A model generated the notes under the pieces. It saw nothing but the letters and a program-made list of their open reading frames with translations. It was not told the origin of the DNA and did no database searches. A program made the position numbers and the translations under genes. From an uncultured Muribaculaceae bacterium (lineage in GTDB: Bacteria > Bacteroidota > Bacteroidia > Bacteroidales > Muribaculaceae), in NCBI GenBank assembly GCA_947525975.1, contig CANNVE010000006.1, positions 62,001 to 126,000 on the forward strand: a stretch of 64,000 bases of DNA, given 5' to 3'. The number at the start of each line of letters is the position of its first letter. The first letter of the stretch is position 1. This document shows positions 15,999 through 25,150 of this stretch, in pieces.

Positions 15999-17918
15999 AT
16001 GAAAGTGCAACAAGGCGACATCGTCAGCCCACAGGGGCATCTGCAGCGTCAGGCAATGCTGCTGCGCATGGAATACCTCTTTGAGAAGGAGGAATTTCAG
16101 CGCCAGACCGAGGCTATGGGCGTGATGCGCAAGGTGAAGCGGGGCATGGCATGGTTTCCGGTGCAGACAGGGCGATCATACTACAACTCGCTCAATCAGC
16201 TTGTGCTTGAGATCACCCGGTCAGCCGACACCGACATAGAGCACGGATTTGAATTCTCCCGCCCGGTATGCTTCTTCCGCCAGAACTCTGACGGCACCCT
16301 CTCATACTACAACTTCACAGCCACCGTGAGCTATGCCGACGAGCAGCGCATGGTGGTGGCAATGCCAGGAGCCGGAGCCATAGCCGATGTGCAGGGCGCC
16401 GAGATGCTCGGCGTGCAGCTGTATTTTGACGAAACGAGCTATCAAGCCATGTTTGAAGCGCTTAACGCCGTGTCAAATGCCAAGGGCAATCGGCTCGCCT
16501 CGCTGCGCGACTTGATGCTGGGGCGTCAGAAAGCGCAATTCCGCGACCTTTACCCGGTGAGGCTCCCTTGGCTCAATCCCTCGCAGGAATCAGCCGTCAA
16601 CAAGGTGCTGTCGGCTCGTGACGTGGCCATCGTGCACGGCCCTCCCGGCACCGGAAAGACCACCACCCTGGTCGAAGCCATATTCGAGACACTCCACCGC
16701 GAGCCACAAGTGCTGGTGTGCGCGCAGAGCAACACCGCTGTCGACTGGATTTCAGAGAAGCTCGTCGACCGGGGCGTGAGCGTGCTGCGCATAGGCAATC
16801 CGTCGAGAGTCGACGACAAGATGCTGTCATTCACCTACGAGCGCCGATTCGAGGCCCATCCGTCATATCCCGAGCTGTGGGCCATACGCAAAGAGATGCG
16901 CCAGTTGCGCTCGCAGGCCCGCAAACGGTCATACAGCGAGCGCGAATCCATGCGCTCGCGCCTCAGCCGGCTCAAAGGCCGCGCCGAAGAGCTTGAAATC
17001 TCCATCAACGCCGACCTTTTCAACAGCGCCCATGTGGTGGCGTCGACCTTGGTGAGCAGCAACCACCGGCTGCTCTACGGGCGTAAATTCGGTACACTCT
17101 TCATCGACGAAGCCGCGCAAGCCCTGGAGGCGGCCTGCTGGATAGCCATACGCAAGGCCGACCGCGTGGTGCTGGCCGGCGACCATCAGCAATTGCCTCC
17201 AACCATAAAATGCTTCGAAGCCGAAAAAGCCGGCCTCGGACGCACACTGATGCAGCATCTGGCGGAGACCCACGCCGAAGCCGTGACCCTGCTCGACACG
17301 CAATACCGCATGTCGAAGCCCATCATGAAGTTTTCGTCAGAATGGTTCTATGGAGGCATGCTGAAAGCGGCTCCCGAAGTAGAATGGCGCGGCATTCTCG
17401 ACATGGACGCGCCGATATCTTGGATAGACACCTCAGGCCTTGACTATAAGGAGCAATTCGTGGGCGAAAGCTTTGGCCGCATCAACAAACCCGAGGCCGA
17501 ATTGCTGCTGAGCAAACTGATGGAATACATCAGGCTTATCGGGCCGCAGAGGGTGCTCGACGAGCGCATCGACTTTGGCATCATATCGCCCTATAAGGCT
17601 CAGGTGCAATATCTGCGCTCATGCATAAAGCGGTCGCAGGAGCTGAAGCGGTTCCGCCATCTACTCACGGCGCACACCGTCGACGGATTCCAGGGACAGG
17701 AGCGCGACGTGATATTCATAAGCCTCGTGCGCGCCAATGATAGCGGACAGATAGGCTTCCTGAGCGATCTGCGGCGCATGAACGTGGCCATGACCCGCGC
17801 ACGCATGAAACTCGTGATCATTGGCGAGGCCGAGACCTTGAGCCGGCATCCATTCTACCGGAAATTGATTGAATATATCGTAGACTCGAATTCTCGATAT
17901 AACGATATAACGAAATAA
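15999..17918 (+). CDS. Superfamily 1 DNA/RNA helicase (IGHMBP2/Upf1-like)
   Basis: A 639-aa ATP-dependent helicase. Walker A is GPPGTGKTTT (residues 214-223), then CAQSNTAVDW (motif Ia), a DEAAQALEA Walker B (D370-E371), DTQYRM (motif III/IV region), TVDGFQGQERDV and NVAMTRAR (motifs V and VI). This matches the SMUBP-2/IGHMBP2 branch widespread in Bacteroidales. The ATG at 15999 is chosen because the -7 box lies just upstream; an extension to 15915 would be translated across it. The last codons run into an 8-bp tandem array. Confidence 0.9.
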   Translation: MKVQQGDIVSPQGHLQRQAMLLRMEYLFEKEEFQRQTEAMGVMRKVKRGMAWFPVQTGRSYYNSLNQLVLEITRSADTDIEHGFEFSRPVCFFRQNSDGTLSYYNFTATVSYADEQRMVVAMPGAGAIADVQGAEMLGVQLYFDETSYQAMFEALNAVSNAKGNRLASLRDLMLGRQKAQFRDLYPVRLPWLNPSQESAVNKVLSARDVAIVHGPPGTGKTTTLVEAIFETLHREPQVLVCAQSNTAVDWISEKLVDRGVSVLRIGNPSRVDDKMLSFTYERRFEAHPSYPELWAIRKEMRQLRSQARKRSYSERESMRSRLSRLKGRAEELEISINADLFNSAHVVASTLVSSNHRLLYGRKFGTLFIDEAAQALEAACWIAIRKADRVVLAGDHQQLPPTIKCFEAEKAGLGRTLMQHLAETHAEAVTLLDTQYRMSKPIMKFSSEWFYGGMLKAAPEVEWRGILDMDAPISWIDTSGLDYKEQFVGESFGRINKPEAELLLSKLMEYIRLIGPQRVLDERIDFGIISPYKAQVQYLRSCIKRSQELKRFRHLLTAHTVDGFQGQERDVIFISLVRANDSGQIGFLSDLRRMNVAMTRARMKLVIIGEAETLSRHPFYRKLIEYIVDSNSRYNDITK

Positions 17919-17934
17919 CGATATAACGAAATAA
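17895..17934 (+). repeat. Five tandem 8-bp units (CGATATAA/CGAAATAA) across the helicase stop codon
   Basis: Units CGATATAA, CGATATAA, CGAAATAA, CGATATAA and CGAAATAA run from inside the last helicase codons, over its TAA (17916-17918), to 8 bp before the ATG of the next gene. Change in copy number would alter the last few helicase residues and the intergenic spacing. Confidence 0.9.
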
Positions 17935-17942
17935 CGACCATT

Positions 17943-19082
17943 ATGATAAAGCCCCTATTATATCTCACGCTTGCCGCATCGCTGCTGACAGCATGCGCCG
18001 GACATCGGGATCAGCAACTCGATGACTATGACATCACCCTTTACACACCCACATACGCCGGCGGATTCGAAATAAAGACAGCCCCCGGCGCCGAAAGCAG
18101 CATACTCGTGTGCCGCACGCCCTGGCAGGGAGCCGGCGAGGATGACGCTTCGATGCTTTTCATAGCCCGTGACGGCGAGAAGGCCCCGGATGGATTCACC
18201 GGGCAGGTGCTCGACGCAGGCGAGGCAAAGCGCATCGTATGCATGTCGTCATCATACATAGCCATGCTCGATGCGATAGACGAGACTGACCGCGTGGCCG
18301 CCGTCTCCGGGAAGGGATTCATCAGCAATGAACGTGTCAAGGCACGCGCCGACGTGCCCGACGTAGGATTCGACAACAGCATTGACTACGAAGCCATAGT
18401 GGCCATCGACCCTGACCTCGTGCTCCTATATGGAGTGAACGGCTCCAATGCGCTTGAAGGGAAACTGCGCGAGCTCGGCATCCCATACGCATACATGGGC
18501 GAATATCTCGAAGAGCACCCTTTGGGCAAAGCCGAGTGGATCGTGGCCATAGGCGAAATCACCGGCCAAAGGCCAAAGGCGCAGCGCAGATTTGAAACAA
18601 TAGCGCCAGCCTACACGGCCCTGCGCGACATGGCCGACACCCTGTCCAGGCATCCTAAAGTGATGATAAACACCCCCTACGCCGATTCGTGGGTAATGGC
18701 CCCGACCACAAGCTACGTGGCCACGCTCATCAGCGATGCCGGAGCCGAATACGCATACTCAAAGACAGGCACCAACACATCGCTGCCAATCGACATCGAA
18801 GAGGCCTACCTGCTGACAGACGGCGCCGACTATTGGATCAACGTCGGGCAATACACATCGCTTGCCGAGATGCAGGCCGCTTTGCCTAAATTCAAGGCCA
18901 CCAAGCCCATGCGCGACAAGCAGGTGTGGAACACCACCCTGCGTGCAACCCCCGGCGGAGGCAACGATTATTGGGAGAGCGGAGTGGTCAACCCTGACCT
19001 CATGCTCACCGACCTGATAAAGATATTCCACCCGGGAGTGCTCGACTCTGTGCCATTCACCTATTATCAGCGCCTGGAATGA
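17943..19082 (+). CDS. Periplasmic substrate-binding lipoprotein of a BtuF/FepB-type ABC importer
   Basis: A 379-aa lipoprotein with a lipobox at SLLTACAG and the cobalamin/siderophore-binding fold (TroA-like helical-backbone class). Signatures are the AKRIVCMSSSYIAMLDAI start of lobe 1, YEAIVAIDPDLVLLYG, and the lobe 2 segment near VMINTPYADSWVMAP. It stands first in a substrate-binding/permease/ATPase operon and overlaps the permease by 4 bp. The ligand (cobalamin, heme or an iron siderophore) cannot be decided, and no cobalamin riboswitch is seen upstream. Confidence 0.88.
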   Translation: MIKPLLYLTLAASLLTACAGHRDQQLDDYDITLYTPTYAGGFEIKTAPGAESSILVCRTPWQGAGEDDASMLFIARDGEKAPDGFTGQVLDAGEAKRIVCMSSSYIAMLDAIDETDRVAAVSGKGFISNERVKARADVPDVGFDNSIDYEAIVAIDPDLVLLYGVNGSNALEGKLRELGIPYAYMGEYLEEHPLGKAEWIVAIGEITGQRPKAQRRFETIAPAYTALRDMADTLSRHPKVMINTPYADSWVMAPTTSYVATLISDAGAEYAYSKTGTNTSLPIDIEEAYLLTDGADYWINVGQYTSLAEMQAALPKFKATKPMRDKQVWNTTLRATPGGGNDYWESGVVNPDLMLTDLIKIFHPGVLDSVPFTYYQRLE

Positions 19083-20083
19083 AATCAAGGCCCGCGATAC
19101 TATTTGCTCTCCTCGGAGCCGTAATCATGGTCCTGCTCACCGCCGACATGATGACCGGCTCGGTGAGCCTAAGCCCGGGGCAGATATGGGATGCGCTCTG
19201 CGGGCGGGGCGACAGCGCCACAATCTCAATAGTGCGCCGCATCAGGCTGATAAAGGCCTTGGTGGCCATAGTCTCCGGAGCCGCCCTGTCGGCAAGCGGC
19301 CTGCAGATGCAGACTCTCTTTCGCAATCCGCTTGCCGGCCCCTACGTGCTCGGCATCACATCCGGAGCAAGCCTTGGCGTGGCCATCTTCCTGCTGGCGG
19401 TGCCGGCGTTCGGCCTCCAAAGCGCTGCATTGAGCCAGATGGGCATTGCCGGCGCTGCATGGATAGGCTCGGCAGCCGTTCTCGCGGTGATAGCCGCAGT
19501 AGGGCGCCGCATAAAAGACATCATGGTGATCCTGATTCTCGGCATGATGTTTTCATCGGGAGTGGGCGCAGTAGTGCAGATATTGCAATACCTCAGCCAT
19601 GAAGACGCGCTGAAAAGCTTCGTGATGTGGACCATGGGTTCGCTTGGCGATGTCACAGTCTCCCAGATGTGGCTGCTCATCCCTGCCGTGGCCGCTGGCC
19701 TCGTGATAAGCGTGGCCGTCATAAAACCCCTCAACCTGCTCCTCTTCGGAGAGCAATACGCAGTGACCATGGGCCTCGACCTGCGCCGCTCGCGCGCCAT
19801 GATATTCCTGTCGACCACGCTTCTCGCCGGCACTGTCACCGCTTTTTGCGGCCCAATCGGATTCATGGGCCTCGCAGTGCCCCACGTGGCAAGAGCCGCC
19901 TTCGCGACGTCTGACCATCGGGTGCTGATGCCGGCCACAATCCTCACAGGCATAGCCCTTATGCTCGCCTGCGACATAGCCTCGAAATGCCTCGTGCTCC
20001 CCATCAACTCCGTAACCGCCATGCTTGGCATTCCCATCGTGATATGGATAGTACTGAAAAACAACAGCATAACCCGGCGGTAA
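19079..20083 (+). CDS. FecCD/BtuC-family ABC transporter permease
   Basis: A 334-aa inner-membrane permease with about ten hydrophobic segments. Family signatures are GAALSASGLQMQTLFRNPLAGPYVLG near residues 60-90 and FCGPIGFMGLAVPHVAR in the second half, the region contacting the ATPase. It starts at the ATGA overlap with the binding-protein gene, and the ATPase gene begins inside its 3' end. Forms the membrane channel of the importer together with the flanking genes. Confidence 0.95.
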   Translation: MKSRPAILFALLGAVIMVLLTADMMTGSVSLSPGQIWDALCGRGDSATISIVRRIRLIKALVAIVSGAALSASGLQMQTLFRNPLAGPYVLGITSGASLGVAIFLLAVPAFGLQSAALSQMGIAGAAWIGSAAVLAVIAAVGRRIKDIMVILILGMMFSSGVGAVVQILQYLSHEDALKSFVMWTMGSLGDVTVSQMWLLIPAVAAGLVISVAVIKPLNLLLFGEQYAVTMGLDLRRSRAMIFLSTTLLAGTVTAFCGPIGFMGLAVPHVARAAFATSDHRVLMPATILTGIALMLACDIASKCLVLPINSVTAMLGIPIVIWIVLKNNSITRR

Positions 20084-20850
20084 GGCTGCGAGGCCTCACC
20101 GTGGGATACGGCAGCCGGCTTCTGATAGAGAATGCCGACGCCGACTTCATGCCGGGGCGGCTCGTAGGCCTCATCGGACGCAACGGCACCGGCAAATCGA
20201 CTCTTCTGCGAGCATTGGCCGGCCTCGACAAGCCCTTGGCCGGAGAGATAGATCTGACCGACGGAGTTGGGCTTGCATCCATCTCGCAGATGACTTTGGA
20301 GCAAAGGGCGCGCACCGTGGCGTTCGTGACCACCAAGAAAGTGAGAATCCCCAACATGCTCGCCCGCGATGTAGTGGGCATGGGCCGCGCTCCATACACT
20401 GACTGGATAGGGCGTCTTTCTGACGCGGACCGTGACGCAGTCGACCAATCGCTGGAGATGGTGGGAATGGAGGCTTACGCCGACCGACCGCTCGACCGCA
20501 TGAGCGACGGCGAATGCCAGCGCGTGATGATAGCGCGGGCCCTCGCCCAAGATACACCTGTGATGCTGCTTGACGAGCCAACATCGTTTCTCGACATGCC
20601 CAACCGCTATGACTTATGCTCGCTCCTGGGCCGGCTCGCCCGCGAACGCGGAAAATCGATCATATTCTCCACCCACGAACTCGACATAGCCCTCTCGCTC
20701 TGCGATGACATAGCCCTGATCGACAGTCCGAGGCTTATAGCGATGCCCGCAGACCGTATCGTGGCCGAAGGTCACATCCAGCGCCTGTTCGCAAGCAGCT
20801 CTGTCGCCTTCGACCCCTCGACAATGCGCATGCAGTTTAAGCAGCAGTGA
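20044..20850 (+). CDS. FecE/BtuD-type ABC transporter ATP-binding protein
   Basis: A 268-aa ATPase powering the uptake system. Walker A is GRNGTGKST (45-53), the Q-loop lies around ISQMTLEQRART, the signature is MSDGECQR near 153 (an LSGGQ variant), and Walker B is VMLLDEPTSFLD. The H-loop is ISTHE-like (IIFSTHELD). The ATG at 20044 overlaps the permease end by 40 bp; homology begins shortly after. It ends 2 bp before the convergent GH25 gene, with no clear terminator between. Confidence 0.93.
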   Translation: MDSTEKQQHNPAVRLRGLTVGYGSRLLIENADADFMPGRLVGLIGRNGTGKSTLLRALAGLDKPLAGEIDLTDGVGLASISQMTLEQRARTVAFVTTKKVRIPNMLARDVVGMGRAPYTDWIGRLSDADRDAVDQSLEMVGMEAYADRPLDRMSDGECQRVMIARALAQDTPVMLLDEPTSFLDMPNRYDLCSLLGRLARERGKSIIFSTHELDIALSLCDDIALIDSPRLIAMPADRIVAEGHIQRLFASSSVAFDPSTMRMQFKQQ

Positions 20851-20852
20851 GA

Positions 20853-21869
20853 TCACCGGTCAGCCTTCAGGCGCATTTTGCGGTCGAAGGAGGCGCGGTT
20901 GCCGTCGTAGAAGTTTAGGTCGAGGGGGCGGGAGTAGCCACGCACCTTTCCGTTCTCACTGAATTGCCACACATACCACGGATGTATGTCGGGCTCCAGA
21001 TAGTGATAGCGCGACACCCATAGCGTGTATCCTTTCAGCCTGGCGAGGTCGAGATATTCCTTGGCGAAGTTATTGTTAGTGTATATCACAGGCTTGATGC
21101 CTGTCTTTTTCTGGAAATAGCGCAGGAAGCGGTCCACAATTTTCGGCACATTCTGCTTTCCGGCCTTTGCTATCTGGTTTTTGAGCATCTCGATGTCGAT
21201 GACCGGCACAAGGTCGTCGTCCTTGAAACCGTTGCATTGCTTTATGAAGTTGTCGGCCTGCGCCTCCGGGTCAGAGTTGTAGCAAAGCAGGTGGTAGCTG
21301 CCCTTTGGCAGGCCATAGCGCTTCGCCTGCTCTGAATATCTTGCGTAGAGAGAATCCTGGTCGGTGGAGCCTACCGTGGCCCTGACATAGACAAACTGCA
21401 CCGGCTGCAGATATCGGCGGCTCTTGACGTCGGCGCGGCTGGCCTTGTCGCCGTGCACCAGGCCGTTGCGGTCGGTGTAGATGGCCACTTGCGAAAGGTC
21501 GACACCCTTGTTGTAGGCCGAAAGATCGATGCCGTAGATCAGATCTCCGGGATTGAATGTCTGATCTTTTGGCTTGCGCCAAAGCCCCTCATCAAACTCC
21601 CCGAACTCAACGGTGCCGTCAGCCCTGACCCATTTGCCGAGGCCCTGCTTGTAGCCGCGAGAGAAATGCCCGGTATAGTGACTGCCGGCATGCTTGCCCT
21701 TGTCATAGCGCAGGAAGCCGAAGCCATCAGGCTGACCATCGACGAGATTGCCTGTGTAGACGGCGTCATCGGTGAGCTTGTGGTCGTCAACCCATTCGGC
21801 CTGAGCACTCAGACTCGCGGCCAGACTCAAGGCCAGACACAATATTTTGATGAAATGATACGTTTTCAT
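20853..21869 (-). CDS. Secreted GH25 muramidase with N-terminal MORN repeats
   Basis: A 338-aa exported protein. A signal peptide (MKTYHFIKILCLALSLAASLSAQA) is followed by two MORN-like repeats at about 38-85 (VYTGNLVDGQPDGFGFLRY; HYTGHFSRGYKQGLGKW). A glycoside hydrolase family 25 domain (YGIDLSAYNKGVDLSQV, VPVIDIEML with the catalytic DxE) follows to the end. GH25 enzymes cleave peptidoglycan between MurNAc and GlcNAc. The start at 21869 is picked for the signal peptide; a longer frame to 22100 crosses the promoter region and lysA. MORN plus GH25 is a known but uncommon Bacteroidales combination. Confidence 0.9.
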   Translation of the reverse strand: MKTYHFIKILCLALSLAASLSAQAEWVDDHKLTDDAVYTGNLVDGQPDGFGFLRYDKGKHAGSHYTGHFSRGYKQGLGKWVRADGTVEFGEFDEGLWRKPKDQTFNPGDLIYGIDLSAYNKGVDLSQVAIYTDRNGLVHGDKASRADVKSRRYLQPVQFVYVRATVGSTDQDSLYARYSEQAKRYGLPKGSYHLLCYNSDPEAQADNFIKQCNGFKDDDLVPVIDIEMLKNQIAKAGKQNVPKIVDRFLRYFQKKTGIKPVIYTNNNFAKEYLDLARLKGYTLWVSRYHYLEPDIHPWYVWQFSENGKVRGYSRPLDLNFYDGNRASFDRKMRLKADR

Positions 21870-21892
21870 AGTCGAAATAAATTGAGTGAACA

Positions 21893-21900
21893 CAAAGTTA
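21893..21900 (-). promoter_or_regulatory. -7 box for the GH25 gene
   Basis: Minus-strand TAACTTTG, exact TAnnTTTG, about 23 bp before the start codon. Its -33 region overlaps the divergent lysA -7 box (21924-21931), so the two promoters probably interfere. Confidence 0.6.
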
Positions 21901-21923
21901 CTATAAAATAACAGAAAAAACAG

Positions 21924-21931
21924 TACCTTTG
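21924..21931 (+). promoter_or_regulatory. -7 box for lysA
   Basis: TACCTTTG, exact TAnnTTTG, 31 bp before the lysA ATG. The leader is AT-rich (TTATTATAATTTTTATAATA). Confidence 0.55.
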
Positions 21932-21962
21932 CTTTTATTATAATTTTTATAATACGTTTACA

Positions 21963-23114
21963 ATGAAACACGACAGATACGCCCTGCCCATAGACAGTTT
22001 CGCCGACAGGCCAACTCCATTCTACTATTATGACCTGCAGCTGCTGCATGACACTCTTTGCGCCGTGAAGGAGGCCATGCCTGCCAACGGCCACATGCAC
22101 TACGCCCTGAAAGCAAACAGCAATCCGCGCGTGCTGCAGATGATATCGTCGTCGGGCTTAGGAGCCGACTGCGTGAGCGGCGGCGAAATATCCACGGCCA
22201 TCGCCAACGGCTTCGCGCCGGCTTCGATAGCCTACTCAGGCGTGGGCAAGACAAACCGCGAGATTGCCCTCGCCCTGCGCGTGGGCATCGGATGCTTCAA
22301 TATCGAATCGATCGAGGAGCTTTACATCATGAGCGAGATCGCCGTGCAGATGAATAAGATAGCGCCGATAGCCCTGCGCATCAATCCTGACATCGACGCG
22401 CACACCCACCATTTCATCACCACCGGCCTGAGCGAGAACAAATTCGGTATTGACATGCGCATGCTCGACCAGGCCCTCGACACGGCCAGCGTGCTCCCGG
22501 GCCTGAAACTCAAGGGCCTGCATTTCCACATAGGCTCGCAGATCACCATCACAGAGCCGTTCGCCCTCCTCTGCGAGCGCATAGCCGGGATTGTAGACAA
22601 ATGTGAAGAAAAAGGCATCTCAATCGAGCACATCAACGTGGGCGGCGGCCTTGGTATCGACTATGACGACCCGGTCACACACCCAATCCCTGATTTCAAG
22701 GCTTATTTCGATTGCTTCAGCCGTGGACTCTCCCGTTTTTCCGACAAGGCGCTGCATTTCGAGCTCGGGAGAGCCATAGCAGGCCAATGCGGCTCGCTGA
22801 TCTCCCGGGTGATATACGTGAAAAAGGGCACCAGCAAACAATTCCTCATCATAGACGCGGGCATGAACGACCTCATACGCCCCGCCCTCTACGGCGCCCA
22901 CCATCATATAGAAAACCTCACCAGCTTCGCCCCGAAGGAGGTCTACGACGTGGTTGGCCCTATCTGCGAAACTTCCGACACATTTGCCGAGGACTACTCG
23001 CTCCCATCGTCACGCAGAGGCGACCTGATAGCCATACGCTCGGCCGGAGCATATGGAGAGTCGATGTCGTCGACCTACAACATACGCAAGCTAATATCAA
23101 CCTATTCGTATTGA
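21963..23114 (+). CDS. lysA: Diaminopimelate decarboxylase
   Basis: PLP-dependent fold-type III decarboxylase making lysine from meso-diaminopimelate. At 383 aa it is slightly short but complete. YALKANSNPRVLQ holds the PLP-binding lysine, followed by GLGADCVSGGE, LHFHIGSQI, and the glycine-rich NVGGGLGIDY. The C-terminal part has ICETSDTFAED, the conserved C-E-x-x-D motif, and GAYGESMSSTYN. It is followed at 10 bp by a NUDIX gene. Firm assignment. Confidence 0.96.
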   Translation: MKHDRYALPIDSFADRPTPFYYYDLQLLHDTLCAVKEAMPANGHMHYALKANSNPRVLQMISSSGLGADCVSGGEISTAIANGFAPASIAYSGVGKTNREIALALRVGIGCFNIESIEELYIMSEIAVQMNKIAPIALRINPDIDAHTHHFITTGLSENKFGIDMRMLDQALDTASVLPGLKLKGLHFHIGSQITITEPFALLCERIAGIVDKCEEKGISIEHINVGGGLGIDYDDPVTHPIPDFKAYFDCFSRGLSRFSDKALHFELGRAIAGQCGSLISRVIYVKKGTSKQFLIIDAGMNDLIRPALYGAHHHIENLTSFAPKEVYDVVGPICETSDTFAEDYSLPSSRRGDLIAIRSAGAYGESMSSTYNIRKLISTYSY

Positions 23115-23124
23115 TCCTTCAGCC

Positions 23125-23673
23125 ATGAACGAAAACATGAAATGGAGCGTCGAGAAGAGCGAATACCTCTTCCGCCGCCCGTGGCTCACAGTGAGGCGCG
23201 ACACCGTAGTGCTCCCCGACGGAAGAGTCAACCCTGAATTTTACATACTCGAATACCCTGCCTGGGTCAACGTCATCGCCATCACCGAGGCCGGAGACTT
23301 CGTCATGATCGAACAATACCGCCACGGCCTGCGCGACGTTTTTTTCGAAATAGTGGCAGGCGTGGTCGAGCCCGGCGAAGACACCCTCGACGCCGCCAGG
23401 CGCGAACTCGCCGAGGAGACCGGCTTCGGAGGCGGAGACTGGGAGCTGCTATCAGTCATCTCAGGCAACCCGTCGGTCACCAACAACCTCACCTACTGCT
23501 ATCTGGCCACCGGCGTCAGCCGCATCGGCGAGCAGGCCCTCGACGCCACCGAAGACATCAGGGTGCACATAATGAAGCCCGAGCAAGTGCTCGGCCTGCT
23601 TCAGCGCGATGAAATCAAGCAATCGCTCATGGCCGCGCCCCTGTGGAAATATTTCTACAACAACAGGGGCTGA
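23125..23673 (+). CDS. NUDIX hydrolase (ADP-ribose pyrophosphatase-like)
   Basis: A 182-aa cytoplasmic NUDIX protein. The Nudix box reads GVVEPGEDTLDAARRELAEE, followed by TGF, near residues 90-112. The upstream EQYRHGLRDVFFEIVAG matches the ADP-sugar pyrophosphatase group. An alternative start at Met5 (MKWSVEK) is possible. It is 10 bp after lysA, so likely co-transcribed, though I see no functional link. Confidence 0.9.
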   Translation: MNENMKWSVEKSEYLFRRPWLTVRRDTVVLPDGRVNPEFYILEYPAWVNVIAITEAGDFVMIEQYRHGLRDVFFEIVAGVVEPGEDTLDAARRELAEETGFGGGDWELLSVISGNPSVTNNLTYCYLATGVSRIGEQALDATEDIRVHIMKPEQVLGLLQRDEIKQSLMAAPLWKYFYNNRG

Positions 23674-23713
23674 AAGCTTGATTCCGCTTCCAGCCCCCGG
23701 TATCGTTCGTGGC

Positions 23714-24958
23714 TCAGCGCGCCACATCGTAGCCCAGAGACTCGATCTTGGCCTCCACCTTGCCTCGGTCTACATGGCCGCGCACCCTGGCTATGCCCTT
23801 GCCGAGATCGACCTCTACGTCCTCGACTCCTTCAAGCGATGAGATTCCGTCGCGCACAGCTCCCTGGCAGTGGGCGCACATCATGCCCTCGACCTTGATC
23901 TCCATCACCTCGCCGCATGCGGCTCCATCGCAGCATCCATGGCCATGAGCCGCGCCCTTGCGGTGACGCACATAGGCGTTGACCAGAAGGCCGACCAGCA
24001 CCACCGAGCAGACAGTGTCGAATACGCTGATGGCATGATGGCCGCCTGGGGCGAGAATCGAAGCATCAGGCACAAACCAAGACGCCGGCAGCAGATAGTC
24101 GATCAACAGGCCGAACGCAATGGCTGTGACCACGACCGACAGCACGTAGAGCACGGTGCCGCGTGTGCCAAGCTCCTTGCGGAGCACCATCACCGAAGCG
24201 AAGTTGGCGGCAGGCCCGGCCATCAGCAGCACGAACCCCACCCCGGGGGTAAGTCCCTTGAGCATCAGCGACAGGGCAATCGGTATTGAGCCGGTGGCGC
24301 ATATATACATGGGCACGGCCACCGCCACCATCAGAAGCATGGCAAGCAGCGGATACTCTTTCAGCCGCAGGAAAATCTCGTCAGGCACAAACACTGTGAT
24401 GCAGGCCGCTATCAGCAGCCCCACCACAAGCCATTTGCCCACGCTCGCCACCATGTCGACCATACCATAGCGCAGGGCGTCGAGACAGCGGGCGCCGAAT
24501 GTAGGCTTGCGGCTATCGGGCTGGGCCATCACCACCTCTGTGGCACTCTCCTTGTCGCCCGCGCCCACAAGCGCGCCCCCAAACACCGAGCCCACGAGCG
24601 CCGCCACGGGCCTTAACACGGCGAATGGAGCTCCCAGCAGCGACCAAGTGGCCGCAATAGAGTCAACGCCCGTCTGGGGAGTGGCTATCAGGAACGACGC
24701 TGTCGCGCCCTTCGATGCTCCGGAGCGCCTGAGCGACACAGCGGTGGGGAGCACACCGCACGAGCATAGCGGCAGCGGTATGCCGAAAAGGGCCGCCTTG
24801 ACTATCGGCCCGAATCCTCGGCCCGATAGATGGCGGCTCATCACCGACGGATTGCAGAAAGCGTGCAGAATGCCGGCTATCAAAAAGCCGAGCAAAATAT
24901 AGGGGCTCATGGCATTGAGAATGCCCAGGAGCGTATGAAACAAATGCGTAAAATCCAT
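23714..24958 (-). CDS. Metal-efflux permease (SO_0444 type) with C-terminal heavy-metal-associated domain
   Basis: A 414-aa membrane protein with about eight to ten hydrophobic segments and the permease signature PLPLCSCGVLPTA near residues 57-70 (paired Cys). A cysteine/histidine linker (GHGCCDGAACG) then leads to a C-terminal HMA domain with MMCAHC and a ferredoxin-like fold ending ESLGYDVAR. The family is linked to copper or zinc efflux; the metal here is an inference. A consensus -7 box (24980-24987) and an 8-bp palindrome AACCGGTT at 25003-25010 lie upstream. Confidence 0.88.
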   Translation of the reverse strand: MDFTHLFHTLLGILNAMSPYILLGFLIAGILHAFCNPSVMSRHLSGRGFGPIVKAALFGIPLPLCSCGVLPTAVSLRRSGASKGATASFLIATPQTGVDSIAATWSLLGAPFAVLRPVAALVGSVFGGALVGAGDKESATEVVMAQPDSRKPTFGARCLDALRYGMVDMVASVGKWLVVGLLIAACITVFVPDEIFLRLKEYPLLAMLLMVAVAVPMYICATGSIPIALSLMLKGLTPGVGFVLLMAGPAANFASVMVLRKELGTRGTVLYVLSVVVTAIAFGLLIDYLLPASWFVPDASILAPGGHHAISVFDTVCSVVLVGLLVNAYVRHRKGAAHGHGCCDGAACGEVMEIKVEGMMCAHCQGAVRDGISSLEGVEDVEVDLGKGIARVRGHVDRGKVEAKIESLGYDVAR

Positions 24959-24979
24959 ATCATTATTATTTTGTCACCG

Positions 24980-24987
24980 CAAAGATA
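24980..24987 (-). promoter_or_regulatory. -7 box for the metal permease
   Basis: Minus-strand TATCTTTG, an exact match, 21 bp before the ATG. The palindrome AACCGGTT lies about 15 bp upstream of the box, where a repressor or activator could bind. Confidence 0.5.
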
Positions 24988-25150
24988 GGCATTTTATGGC
25001 GCAACCGGTTATCAAAATGGCAAAACATATTTAAACATCATCGCCCGGCGGCTATGCCGCGCAATATGCATTTTTATACGCAGCCGACACAATAAAGGAA
25101 TCGGGGCGGCGTTAAGAAAATAGTGTATCACAAACCGTAAATCATTGCCT

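Noticed and set aside
17900-17942. Cobalamin riboswitch before the BtuF/FecCD operon
   Set aside because: Only 24 bp of repeat sequence separates the genes; there is no room for the aptamer.
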